NCBI RefSeq assembly: GCF_000372885.1
Contig: NZ_KB889967.1
Location: forward strand, 3,970,060 to 4,034,059
Length of the DNA: 64,000 nucleotides
Source of the DNA: Methyloversatilis thermotolerans
GTDB taxonomy: Bacteria > Pseudomonadota > Gammaproteobacteria > Burkholderiales > Rhodocyclaceae
Direction of reading: 5' to 3'
Numbering within the stretch: position 1 is the first letter of the stretch; each line of letters starts with the position of its first letter. The notes under the pieces are model-generated. The model searched no databases. It had not been told where the DNA came from and was given only the letters and a program-made list of their open reading frames with translations. The translations under genes and the position numbers were made by a program. Below, piece by piece: positions 44,795 to 53,361 of this stretch.

Positions 44795-45994
44795 ATGAAG
44801 CAGATTCAGGATGTCTATGTGGTCGCCGCGCGCCGTACGCCGGTGGGGCGCAAGGGCGGGGCGCTGAGCACCGTGCGGCCGGACGATATGCTGGCCCATG
44901 TGCTGCGCGGCGTGCTCGATGCCGTTCCCGCTTTCGATGCGGCCGACATCGGCGATGTGATCGTCGGCTGCGCCATGCCGGAGGCGGAACAGGGCATGAA
45001 TGTCGCGCGCATCGGCCTGCTGCTGGCCGGCCTGCCGGTGTCGGTGCCCGGCATCACGATCAACCGCTTCTGCGCCAGCGGCCTCAATGCGGTGGCGGAT
45101 GCGGCGGCGCGCATCATGACCGGACAGTGCGATGTGGCCATCGGTGCCGGTACCGAATCGATGTCGGTCATGCCCACCATGATGGGCAACAAGGTGAGCG
45201 TGAATCCGCGCGCCTTCGAACCCGGTGGTCCGCTGGCCATTGCCTATGGTATGGGCATCACCGCGGAAAAGGTGGCGACGCAGTACGGCGTGTCGCGCGA
45301 GGACCAGGATGCCTTCGCGCTGGAATCCCACCGTCGCGCGCTGGCCGCGCGCGAAGCCGGACGTTTCCGCGACGAAGTCCTGCCCGTCACGGTGCGCAGC
45401 CATCGACCGGATCCGGCCGGCGGCAACACGGTCGCCCTCAGCGAACGCGTGATCGATGCCGATGAGGGGCCGCGCGCCGACAGCAGTCTGGAGGCGCTGG
45501 CCCGGCTGCGGCCGGTGTTCGCCGCCCGGGGGTCGGTGACCGCGGGCAACAGTTCACAGATGTCCGATGGTGCGGCGGCCGTGCTGCTCATGTCGGAGAC
45601 CGCGCTCAAGCGCACCGGCGCCACGCCGCTCGCCCGCTTCCGCGGTTTCTCGGTGGCGGGTGTGGCGCCGGAAATCATGGGCATAGGCCCGGTCGAAGCC
45701 ATCCCCCGCGCGCTGTCACAGGCCGGCCTGCGCCAGGCCGACATCGACTGGCTGGAACTGAACGAAGCCTTCGCGGCGCAGGCGCTTGCCGTGATGCGTA
45801 CGCTGGATCTGGATCCCGCGCGCGTCAATCCGCTGGGCGGCGCGATCGCGCTCGGTCACCCGCTCGGGGCCACCGGCGCCATCCGCGTCGCCACGCTGAT
45901 CGCCGCGATGCAGCGCGGCGAGGCGCGCTGCGGCATGGTGAGCATGTGCATCGGTACCGGCATGGGGGCGGCCGGCCTGTTCGAGAAGGTGTGA
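44795..45994 (+). CDS. acetyl-CoA C-acyltransferase (thiolase), partner of the FadN-type enzyme
   Basis: 399 residues, normal thiolase length. MKQIQDVYVVAARRTPVGRK at the start; nucleophile Cys in INRFCASGLNAVADA (about residue 92); His in GGAIALGHPLGATGA; final Cys in SMCIGTGMGAAGL. It resembles FadA more than FadI. GGAGAG precedes the ATG. With the FadN-type gene it makes a second complete hydratase-dehydrogenase-thiolase set in the same block. Confidence 0.93.
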   Translation: MKQIQDVYVVAARRTPVGRKGGALSTVRPDDMLAHVLRGVLDAVPAFDAADIGDVIVGCAMPEAEQGMNVARIGLLLAGLPVSVPGITINRFCASGLNAVADAAARIMTGQCDVAIGAGTESMSVMPTMMGNKVSVNPRAFEPGGPLAIAYGMGITAEKVATQYGVSREDQDAFALESHRRALAAREAGRFRDEVLPVTVRSHRPDPAGGNTVALSERVIDADEGPRADSSLEALARLRPVFAARGSVTAGNSSQMSDGAAAVLLMSETALKRTGATPLARFRGFSVAGVAPEIMGIGPVEAIPRALSQAGLRQADIDWLELNEAFAAQALAVMRTLDLDPARVNPLGGAIALGHPLGATGAIRVATLIAAMQRGEARCGMVSMCIGTGMGAAGLFEKV

Positions 45995-46008
45995 GCGCGG
46001 GTGAACCG

Positions 46009-46023
46009 GCGCCCGGCGGGCGC
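46009..46023. other. hairpin between convergent thiolase and trhO
   Basis: GCGCCC-GGC-GGGCGC in the 34-nt gap. It could end transcripts from both sides, but neither strand has a U-tract. Confidence 0.35.
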
Positions 46024-46028
46024 GCGTG

Positions 46029-46745
46029 TCAGCCCGCCGGGCTGAGATCGGGTTTCAGCGCGCCGCGGTCGTCGAACACCACGCAGTCGCCATGCCAGTG
46101 GGCGCCGCCGATTTCCTCGAAATAGCGCAGGATGCCGCCTTCCAGTTGCCACACCTGCTTGAAGCCGGCCCGCTTCATGATGGGCGCGGCTTTCTCGCAG
46201 CGTATGCCGCCGGTGCAGAAGGTGACGATGGGCGTGTCCTTCAGGTCGCCGTACTGTTCCAGCGCGGCGGGGAACTGGCCGAAACTGTCCACGCCCGGAT
46301 CCAGCGCGCCATCGAAACTGCCGCGCTCGACCTCCCAGCGATTGCGGGTGTCGATGATGACGAAACGCCGGCCCTCGTCATACCAGCGCTTCAGTTCGGC
46401 CGGCGGCAGATAGGGCGCCGGCTCGGCGCGCGGATCGAAATCCGGTTCGCCCACGGTCACGATTTCCTTTTTCAGCCGCACGCGCAGCCGACGGAAGGGC
46501 AGCGTGCCGGACCAGCTCCACTTCACGTCCATGGCGGCAAAGCGCGCGTCCTCGCCCAACGCGTCGAAAAAATCCTTCAGTGCGGCTTCTTCGCCGGCAA
46601 GAAAGCTGTTGATGCCCTCGCTCGCGAGCAGCACGGTGCCCAGCAAGCCGCGCGATTGCGCAAGCTGCTGGATGTGGGGGCGCAGGGCCTCGCGGTCGGC
46701 AAGCTGCACGAAGCGATAGGCGGCGGTGTTGGCGTAAGCGTTCAT
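46029..46745 (-). CDS. trhO: tRNA uridine(34) hydroxylase TrhO (rhodanese-like, YceA family)
   Basis: 238 residues from the ATG at 46745 (MNAYANTAAYRFVQL). The N-terminal acylphosphatase-like domain includes GTVLLASEGINSFLAG; the rhodanese domain has VIIDTRNRWEVERGSF and the active-site loop TFCTGGIRCEKAAP with Cys177. TrhO hydroxylates uridine 34 of certain tRNAs with oxygen, a step to 5-carboxymethoxy/methoxyuridine. It is convergent with the thiolase gene and probably transcribed from near 46750. Confidence 0.92.
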   Translation of the reverse strand: MNAYANTAAYRFVQLADREALRPHIQQLAQSRGLLGTVLLASEGINSFLAGEEAALKDFFDALGEDARFAAMDVKWSWSGTLPFRRLRVRLKKEIVTVGEPDFDPRAEPAPYLPPAELKRWYDEGRRFVIIDTRNRWEVERGSFDGALDPGVDSFGQFPAALEQYGDLKDTPIVTFCTGGIRCEKAAPIMKRAGFKQVWQLEGGILRYFEEIGGAHWHGDCVVFDDRGALKPDLSPAG

Positions 46746-46822
46746 CGCGCGATTATCCCGGCCCTGGCCGGGCAGATTCAAGCGGCAAGGCGCGATCGTC
46801 GGGGTGCGTCGCGCATCGGCCC

Positions 46823-47797
46823 TCAAGCAAGCGCCTTGATCAGATTGTGCGTGCTCAGCGCGCTGATCAGCAGGCCGACCAGCACGAGCAGGGCGCGGGC
46901 AGGCAGGGTGCGGCACAGCAGCGCGGCCAGCGGGGCGGCGAACATGCCGCCGGCGACCAGGCCGGCAACGGTGGCCCAGGGTGCGCTGTCGATGAACACC
47001 ACGAAGGCACCGGCGCTGGCGATGGCGATGAAGAACTCGGCGAAATTGACCGAACCTATGGTGCGTCGCGGGTCCTGACCGGCGCCAACCAGGCTGGTGG
47101 TGACCACCGGGCCCCAGCCGCCACCGCCGGCCGCGTCGACGAAGCCGCCGAACAATGCCAGCTTGGCGACATGACGCGGTTCGCCGGCTGGCTTGCGGCG
47201 ATGGCGCCAGGCCTTGGCCAGCACATACAGACCCATGATGAGCAGATAGCCGGATATCCACGGCTTGAGCGCCGCGCCATCGAATTGCGTCACCACCAGC
47301 GCGCCGAGCACGCCGCCGATCACGCCGGGAATCAGCAACCGCAGCATCAGGCGCCGGTCCACATTGCCCAGTCTCAGATGGGACAGCCCGGACAGCCCGG
47401 TGGTGAAGATTTCGGCGATATGCACGCTTGCGCTGGCCACGGCCGGCGAGGCGCCGGTGCCGAGCAGGAAGGTGGTGGCGGAAATGCCGTAAGCCATGCC
47501 CAGCGCGCCGTCTATGCTCTGCGCGATGAAGCCGACCGCGGCCGCCTGCAGGAATTCGGATGAGGTGAGCACCTCGATCACGGTGCTCAGTGCCGCCTGC
47601 GGGTCGGACAGTGGCAGGCCGCGCGCGAGCAGGAACAGCGGCAGGCCCACCAGCGTGAACACCATGAACCAGGTGGCCAGCGTGGCCAGCGGATGGGCGC
47701 GGACTTTCTCGATCACCTGCTCGACCGGGGGCAGGCCCAGCGCTTCGTGGGCTTTGCCGACCTCGGTCGGCCGGGTGTCGATATGGCGGATTTTCAC
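46823..47797 (-). CDS. second TauE/SafE family membrane permease, GTG start
   Basis: 324 residues from a GTG at 47797 with AAGGAG 8 nt upstream. A cytoplasmic N-terminus of about 40 residues precedes eight or so membrane segments. Family motifs are GFIAQSIDGALGMAYGISAT and, in the second half, LFGGFVDAAGGGGWGPVVTT. A predicted sulfur-compound or organic-anion transporter; nothing nearby tells the substrate. The region upstream, about 47831-47885, is AT-rich and probably holds its promoter. Confidence 0.87.
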   Translation of the reverse strand: MKIRHIDTRPTEVGKAHEALGLPPVEQVIEKVRAHPLATLATWFMVFTLVGLPLFLLARGLPLSDPQAALSTVIEVLTSSEFLQAAAVGFIAQSIDGALGMAYGISATTFLLGTGASPAVASASVHIAEIFTTGLSGLSHLRLGNVDRRLMLRLLIPGVIGGVLGALVVTQFDGAALKPWISGYLLIMGLYVLAKAWRHRRKPAGEPRHVAKLALFGGFVDAAGGGGWGPVVTTSLVGAGQDPRRTIGSVNFAEFFIAIASAGAFVVFIDSAPWATVAGLVAGGMFAAPLAALLCRTLPARALLVLVGLLISALSTHNLIKALA

Positions 47798-47980
47798 TGC
47801 GTGCTCTCCTTGATGAGCGCGCCAGTGTAGGGATCAATGCTTATTCAAAAAAGTGATGTTTAGTTCTATGGATATGCCTGATTGTCGTGTTACCGGTGAG
47901 CGCGCAAAGGCACGCGGCAGGCAGGGAAAGGGGGCCGTGCCCCGCGTCCCCTGGAACGACGCTCTGCGCGCTCAATCCAT

Positions 47981-49360
47981 TCAGGCCTTGCGACGGCGGG
48001 CGACCGCGCCGAGCACACCCAGACCCGCCACGAACATGGCCCAGGTCTGCGCTTCCGGAATGCTGGCGATGGGCTGATCGAAACGGATGGTGATCATTTC
48101 GGTACCGTCCGGCACACCAGGGATGCGTCCATTGCCGCCCGGGTAGTTGTTGTCCAGTCCGACCAGTATCGTGTGCTCGTCGATCACGGTGAGCGATTCC
48201 ACCGACTGCAGCGGGAAGTTGAAGCGTCCGTCGAGCACCTCGGCCAGCGGACCGCCGATGTCGGCCGGATCGGCGATGTCCAGCAGATCGACCAGCAGCG
48301 TCTTGCGCAGCACGCCGTCTTCGTCGGTTTCACTCAGATCGATCAGATAGATCTTCTTCTGCTGCGGCGGATTGGTGCCGCTGGCCGGCCCCTGGAAGTC
48401 GTCGCGTTCGATCAGGATGTACTTGTCGTCCGCCACGTGCGCCATGTCGCCGGTGACGAAGATGTTGCTGGCGTTGTCGGTGGCGCCGGTGATGAAGTCC
48501 GAGCTGTCCTTGGCGTATCGGTAGCTGACGCCGGTGTACTCGCCGGCCACGGTGTCGAATTCGTAGATTTCCAGCATCCGCTTGTCGGTTTCCGAATTGA
48601 TCGACGCTTCGGTGGTCAGGTAGAGCCGGGTGCCGTCACCGTTGCGCGTCATCGCTTCGAAGCCGCGCGACGAAGGCAGATTGGTACCGCCCGCCGGATT
48701 CTGCGGCGCGCGCAGCACCGGATGTGCAATCGGCGCGCTCATCAGTTCGCCCTTTGCATTGAAGTGCAGCAGATAGGGTCCGAATTCCTCGCCCACCCAG
48801 AAGCTGCCGTCATTCATCCGGGTGAAGGACTCGACGTCAAAATCGGCGCCGGTCAGCCACTTGCCGTTGCTGATGGACGGGTCGACCGCGATCGCATTGT
48901 TCGCGTAATAGGTGCTGCGGGTATACACAGGACCATTCGTGATGTAGTTGCCTTTCGTGAGCAGCCCGTTCGGGTCGCTGAATGGCGTGAAGCTCTTCAC
49001 CGCGACGCTGCCCGGCGTGGTCGTGCCATCGCCGGTCATCTTGAAGTTCGGGGTGACTTCATAGAAACCGATGACGAAGTCGGCACTGTTGCCCTGCGAG
49101 CCGTAGCCATTGTCGGGCAGGCCGTAATAGCTGCCGGCGACGGTCGACGGGATCATGCCCGAGAAGCCGGGGATGGGCTGACCCGCGTAGGGCGGGGTGA
49201 CGCCATTGCCGCTGCCGGTGAACTGTCCGGATACCGGGCCCGGATGGCGATATTCATGCGAAATCATCGCCCAGCCGGTGAGCTGGGACGCCGGCAGTGC
49301 GGCCATGGCGGGGGCGGACAGCGCACCCAGTGCGGATGCGATCAGGTGGTAGAGCTTCAT
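47981..49360 (-). CDS. phytase-like esterase domain protein with PEP-CTERM signal
   Basis: 459 residues from the ATG at 49360, behind AAGGAG at 8 nt. Signal peptide about residues 1-20 (ASALGALSAPAMA). The mature part fits the esterase-like activity of phytase family: GLPDNGYGSQGNSADF, DFDVESFTRMNDGSFWVGEE, SSRGFEAMTRNGDGTRLYL and SVESLTVIDEHTILVGLDNN. It ends in a PEP-CTERM tail (IPEAQTWAMFVAGLGVLGAV-ARRRKA, from about residue 434). Exosortase processing and surface or EPS location are inferred; a phosphoesterase role is likely by family only. Confidence 0.88.
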   Translation of the reverse strand: MKLYHLIASALGALSAPAMAALPASQLTGWAMISHEYRHPGPVSGQFTGSGNGVTPPYAGQPIPGFSGMIPSTVAGSYYGLPDNGYGSQGNSADFVIGFYEVTPNFKMTGDGTTTPGSVAVKSFTPFSDPNGLLTKGNYITNGPVYTRSTYYANNAIAVDPSISNGKWLTGADFDVESFTRMNDGSFWVGEEFGPYLLHFNAKGELMSAPIAHPVLRAPQNPAGGTNLPSSRGFEAMTRNGDGTRLYLTTEASINSETDKRMLEIYEFDTVAGEYTGVSYRYAKDSSDFITGATDNASNIFVTGDMAHVADDKYILIERDDFQGPASGTNPPQQKKIYLIDLSETDEDGVLRKTLLVDLLDIADPADIGGPLAEVLDGRFNFPLQSVESLTVIDEHTILVGLDNNYPGGNGRIPGVPDGTEMITIRFDQPIASIPEAQTWAMFVAGLGVLGAVARRRKA

Positions 49361-49852
49361 GGTTTTCTTCTCCTTCGAGGCGCTTGTGTCTCGATCGGTG
49401 GTGTTGTGCACGGGCAGGGGCGAGCGCGACGACCGGGTGGCGGATGCGTTCGCCGGCGCCACGCATGACTCGAACAGAGAGCCATCGCCACGCCCTGCCG
49501 GACTGACTCATGCGGATCCGGCCGGTCGCAGCGCAGGGGCGCGCTGACCTTCCTTGCGGGATATGACGATCGATCCGCGATATTGCATGGTGATGAACTG
49601 AAAGCCTGGTACCGGATCACCGGCTCATGCGGAAGTCATTGCGTATCGCATGCAGGGCACGCCAGGACGGGTTCGGGCGATGGCCTCCGTCCGATGCGAT
49701 CGCGCTCAGTGGTGCATGGATGGATGCTGCGAGGAGGGGCTGCGAAGGCGCGCGCTTCGTGCGCTGCACAGTTGCGCACGGAACGCCGTCATGGGCAGGA
49801 CTGCGTTGCGCTCATGCACGGCAGGGCGACACACGGTGCCCGCGTGACCGCC
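49361..49852. other. 492-nt gap between the phytase-like gene and the lipoprotein gene
   Basis: No gene is supported on either strand. Open frames here have no ribosome binding site or family resemblance, and a longer plus-strand frame only runs antisense through the lipoprotein gene. The minus-strand promoter of the phytase-like gene should lie near 49380-49450. I looked for a sigma-54 site like that of the other PEP-CTERM gene and found none. Confidence 0.6.
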
Positions 49853-50230
49853 TCAATAGCGGAATGGGCGACGCCAGTAGCCCCATGGATAACCGGGGTA
49901 ATAGGGATAGCCGTACATCCACATGCGGTCGCGTTCGCGCATCGCTTCGCGCGCGCGCTCGGCTTCGATCAGCGTCTGCTGCATGTAGTCGATCACCTCG
50001 TCGGACACGCCGTCTTCGCGCAGCTTGGCAAGTTCCGATGCCTTGAGCGGGTAGAGGGCCCGGCTCTCTTCCATGCGCTGGATGATTTCGGCCGGCGGAA
50101 TGCCGTCCTTCGACATCTGGACGATTTCGTCGGTGGTCGGCGCGGGCGGCAGCGGTGGCAGCGTCGCGCAGCCGCCAAGCATCAGTGTGAAGCCGGCCAG
50201 CAGCAGACAGTGACGCAGGCGATCATGCAT
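49853..50230 (-). CDS. small lipoprotein with two repeated helix motifs
   Basis: 125 residues. Signal peptide with lipobox LGGC, Cys21 being the acylated residue, followed by a proline-rich stretch. Two similar units follow: TDEIVQMSKDGIPPAEIIQRM (residues 33-53) and LAKLREDGVSDEVIDYM (68-83), each with the form K/R-x-DG-hydrophobic-x-x-E-hydrophobic-I. A charged helix rich in Glu and Arg comes next, then a Tyr/Pro/Gly-rich end (YGYPYYPGYPWGYW). No enzyme motif. The family is not named here; it is likely an envelope structural or assembly factor. Confidence 0.75.
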   Translation of the reverse strand: MHDRLRHCLLLAGFTLMLGGCATLPPLPPAPTTDEIVQMSKDGIPPAEIIQRMEESRALYPLKASELAKLREDGVSDEVIDYMQQTLIEAERAREAMRERDRMWMYGYPYYPGYPWGYWRRPFRY

Positions 50231-50278
50231 GGTGGGATGCTCCGATAGGCGTATTGTCGCTGAGACTTCCGCCGCGCC

Positions 50279-52993
50279 TCATGAGTTCGCGTCGAACACC
50301 TGGTGCCATACCGTTTCGATGGCGGATCGTTCGGTGCAGACCTGGTCCGCCGGCAGGCGCGCCCGGGTTGCGTCGTTCAGACGCAGGCTGTGCTGCAGGC
50401 GCCTCAGTTCGCGATAGGCGTCGCCAGCGGCGCGGGCGCTGTCGGCCGGCAGCAGCCCGGCCTCGGCGGCAATGCGCAGCAGCGCGATATTGCCCAGGTT
50501 TCCGGTCAGTTCAGGGTGGTCGGCGGCATGGGCCAGCACCAGGTACTGCACCGCGAATTCGAGGTCTATCAACCCCCCGCGATCATGTTTCAGATCGAAC
50601 AGTTCGGACTTGTTGGCGTGGCTGTCCATCATCTTCTGCCGCATGTCCAGCACTTCGCGGCGCAGCACCTTCGCGTCGCGCCGGCGCGTCAGCACTTCGC
50701 GCCGTATCGTTTCGAAGCGTCGTCCCACTTCGCCATCACCGGCGCTGAAGCGCGCCCGTGTCAGCGCCTGGTGCTCCCACACCCAGGCCGACTTGAGCTG
50801 GTAGTCGTGGAAGGAGGCGATCGAACTGACCAGCAGGCCGGATTCGCCGTTGGGCCGCAGCCGGGTGTCGGTTTCGAACAGGATGCCCGCGCTGGTGTGG
50901 CTGGACAGCCAGGTCAGCATGCGCTGCGCAAGCCGGGCGTAGATTTCCGGCGCCGATTCATGATCGTCGTCGAACAGGAAAATGAGGTCGAGGTCGGATG
51001 CGTAGCCCAGCTCCTTGCCGCCCAGCTTGCCGTAGGCAATGACCGCGAAGCGCGGCGGGTCGCGGTGCCGGCGCGCGAGCTTGCGCCAGCACATGTCCAG
51101 CGTCACGCGCAGCATCACGTCGGCCAGCGCGGACAGGTGATCGGACAGTCGCTCGACCGACAGCTCGCCCGCAAGGTCGCGCGCCAGCAGCCGGAACACC
51201 CAGGCGTGGTGGGCGTCGCGCATGCTGTCCATCTGTCTTTCGGTGTCGTCGCCGACTTCGTCCAGCGTGTTGCGCAGATCGGCTTCGAATCCCGGCCAGT
51301 CCGGCTCCGCAGTGAGCAGGCGCGCATCCAGCAGTTCGTCCAGAAGTATCGGGTGGCGCACCAGATAGCCGGCAGCCCAGCTCGAGGCACCGATCAGCCG
51401 CGCCACCTGCCCCAGCGCCTGCGGAAATTCGGCAAGCAGCGCCAGATAGGCCGCACGCCGGCTGATCGCCTCCAGCAGGTCCAGCCCGCGCAATGCTGTG
51501 GCCGACGGGTCGGGCGTGTCGCGGCAGGCCTCCAGCAGCTTGGGTACCAGCGCGTCGACGCGGGTGCGCGAACCGTCTGGCAACTGGCGGTAGCGGCTGC
51601 CCGCCTTGAAGGCGGCCAGCCGGTGCGCCAGATCGTCGGTGCGGGCGAAGCCCATGCCGGCCAGCGCGCCGGCGCAGTCCTCGCACTGTTCGATGTCCTG
51701 CCACACCGCGCGCGGCGTCGAACTGTCCTGTTCCTGGGCGCCGAACACCGCTTCGAAGTGGCGGCTCACGCGCGACCGGTGCACGTCCAGTTCGTCCATC
51801 AGCGCGGCGTGATCGCGATGGCCCATGGCGGACGCGATGAGTGCCTGCTCGTCCGGCGTCGCGGGCAGGCGGTGGGTCTGCGCGTCCTCGACGTACTGCA
51901 GACGGTGCTCCAGGCGACGCAGGAACACATAGGCCGCCTGCAGCTCGGCCACAGCCTCCTCGCCCAGTACGCCGCGCAAGGCGAGCCGGTCCAGCACCTT
52001 CTGGGTGGGACGGATCTGCAGTGCGCTCTCGCGACCGCCGCGTATGAGCTGGAATACCTGGGCGATGAATTCGATTTCGCGTATGCCGCCCGGCCCCAGC
52101 TTGATGTTGTCCGCCATGTCGCGGCGCGCCACTTCGCGCCGGATCTGCGCATGCAGGTCGCGCATCGCGTTGATGGCGCCGAAATCCAGGTACTTGCGGA
52201 ATACGAAAGGCTTGCGCAGCGCCTCCAGTTCCTCGTCACGCCCGCCGGTCAGTGCACGTGCCTTGATCCAGGCGTAGCGCTCCCATTCGCGGCCCTGGGT
52301 GACGAAATAGTTCTCGAGCATGTCGAAACTGCAGGCGAGCGGACCGGAGTCGCCGTTTGGCCGCAGTCTCATGTCCACGCGGAACACGAAGCCATCCTCG
52401 GTCACGTCCGCCAGCAGTTCGATCACCTTGCGGCCCATGCGCGTGAAGAAGTCGAAATTGTCGATGCGCTTGCCCGGCCCCTCGGGCGTATCGCCATCCG
52501 TTTCGCCTGCTTCCGGGTAGACGAAGATGAAGTCCACATCGGAGCTCACATTCAGTTCGCGTCCCCCCAGTTTGCCCATGCCGATGCAGATGAAGGGCTG
52601 GATGGCACCGTCGGTTTCGCCGCGCGGCTGGCCGAAGCGCTGCACCAGCCCGGCGCGCGCCGCCTGTTCCGCGCTGCGGAGCGTGATCTCCGCCAGCAGC
52701 GTCATGCCTTCGGTGACTTCGTCGAGGTCGGCCAGTCCGCCCAGATCGCGCGCAATGAGCTGGCACAGGGTGCGGATGCGCAGACGGCGCAGCGCCGATT
52801 TCAGCGCGGCCTCGTCGTCGGTCGGCGCCGGTGTGCGGGCGAACCACGATGCGATGGCCTCGGCATCGACCGCGACATCCAGCGCCGCGCGCAGTGCGTC
52901 CAGCAGGAGCGGATCGGCCGCGAGCTGACGGTCGAGATAGCGGCTGTGGCGGCGGGCGGATTCGATGAGGGCAGTCGCGGCGGCGGAGTCCAT
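50279..52993 (-). CDS. glnE: bifunctional glutamine synthetase adenylyltransferase/adenylyl-removing enzyme
   Basis: 904 residues. Two nucleotidyltransferase domains: the N-terminal adenylyl-removing one with GMGKLGGRELNVSSDVDFIF at 138-157, and the C-terminal adenylating one with AYGKLGGKELGYASDLDLIF near residue 655. Both Asp-x-Asp metal sites are intact. It modifies GlnA in response to PII (GlnB) state. A strong hairpin lies about 80 nt upstream of the start. It is 48 nt before the lipoprotein gene on the same strand. Confidence 0.96.
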   Translation of the reverse strand: MDSAAATALIESARRHSRYLDRQLAADPLLLDALRAALDVAVDAEAIASWFARTPAPTDDEAALKSALRRLRIRTLCQLIARDLGGLADLDEVTEGMTLLAEITLRSAEQAARAGLVQRFGQPRGETDGAIQPFICIGMGKLGGRELNVSSDVDFIFVYPEAGETDGDTPEGPGKRIDNFDFFTRMGRKVIELLADVTEDGFVFRVDMRLRPNGDSGPLACSFDMLENYFVTQGREWERYAWIKARALTGGRDEELEALRKPFVFRKYLDFGAINAMRDLHAQIRREVARRDMADNIKLGPGGIREIEFIAQVFQLIRGGRESALQIRPTQKVLDRLALRGVLGEEAVAELQAAYVFLRRLEHRLQYVEDAQTHRLPATPDEQALIASAMGHRDHAALMDELDVHRSRVSRHFEAVFGAQEQDSSTPRAVWQDIEQCEDCAGALAGMGFARTDDLAHRLAAFKAGSRYRQLPDGSRTRVDALVPKLLEACRDTPDPSATALRGLDLLEAISRRAAYLALLAEFPQALGQVARLIGASSWAAGYLVRHPILLDELLDARLLTAEPDWPGFEADLRNTLDEVGDDTERQMDSMRDAHHAWVFRLLARDLAGELSVERLSDHLSALADVMLRVTLDMCWRKLARRHRDPPRFAVIAYGKLGGKELGYASDLDLIFLFDDDHESAPEIYARLAQRMLTWLSSHTSAGILFETDTRLRPNGESGLLVSSIASFHDYQLKSAWVWEHQALTRARFSAGDGEVGRRFETIRREVLTRRRDAKVLRREVLDMRQKMMDSHANKSELFDLKHDRGGLIDLEFAVQYLVLAHAADHPELTGNLGNIALLRIAAEAGLLPADSARAAGDAYRELRRLQHSLRLNDATRARLPADQVCTERSAIETVWHQVFDANS

Positions 52994-53361
52994 GGTGCAT
53001 CCTCGGGTTCAAGGGGGTGGATTAGAACGGCAATGTGCGCCCGGCTGCGCGGCGCGTCCGTTCATGAAAACGCCGGGCCGGGCGAAGCCCGACCCGGGGG
53101 CGTCTGCCCAGCCATCCTGCAGCCTGCCCGCACCGTGCCCTACCCCCGCCAACCGCACCCACGACGCCGATCAGATCAGGTTTTCCGGATCATGGACGAC
53201 GGCCGACGGCCAGGGCAGCCGGGCGACGGCAATACAGTCCTTGCAGGACGGCTGTGTTGCCCGGCTGAACGCGATGCGAAGCGCGCTCGTGTTGCGGGTA
53301 CACTTGACGATCGTTTCACGAAAGCGGTCGGGTCCGGCTTGACTGCACGCAAAGATACATC
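52994..53361. other. 368-nt divergent gap between glnE and the YhdP-like gene
   Basis: No gene is supported. A hairpin lies at 53073-53097 (C CGGG C CGGGC GAA GCCCG A CCCGG, ten pairs and one mismatch). On the minus strand it is followed by TTTT (53070-53067), so it looks like a short terminator or attenuator in the glnE leader. No convincing sigma-70 promoter was found for either gene; a TTGACG at 53304-53309 lacks a -10. Confidence 0.45.

Noticed and set aside
41719-44796. 1025-codon minus-strand open frame across the FadN-type gene
   Set aside because: Antisense shadow of a gene with intact catalytic motifs; composition is not protein-like.
49583-50248. 221-codon plus-strand frame over the gap and lipoprotein gene
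   Set aside because: The second half is antisense to the lipoprotein gene, the first half has no ribosome binding site and no family likeness.
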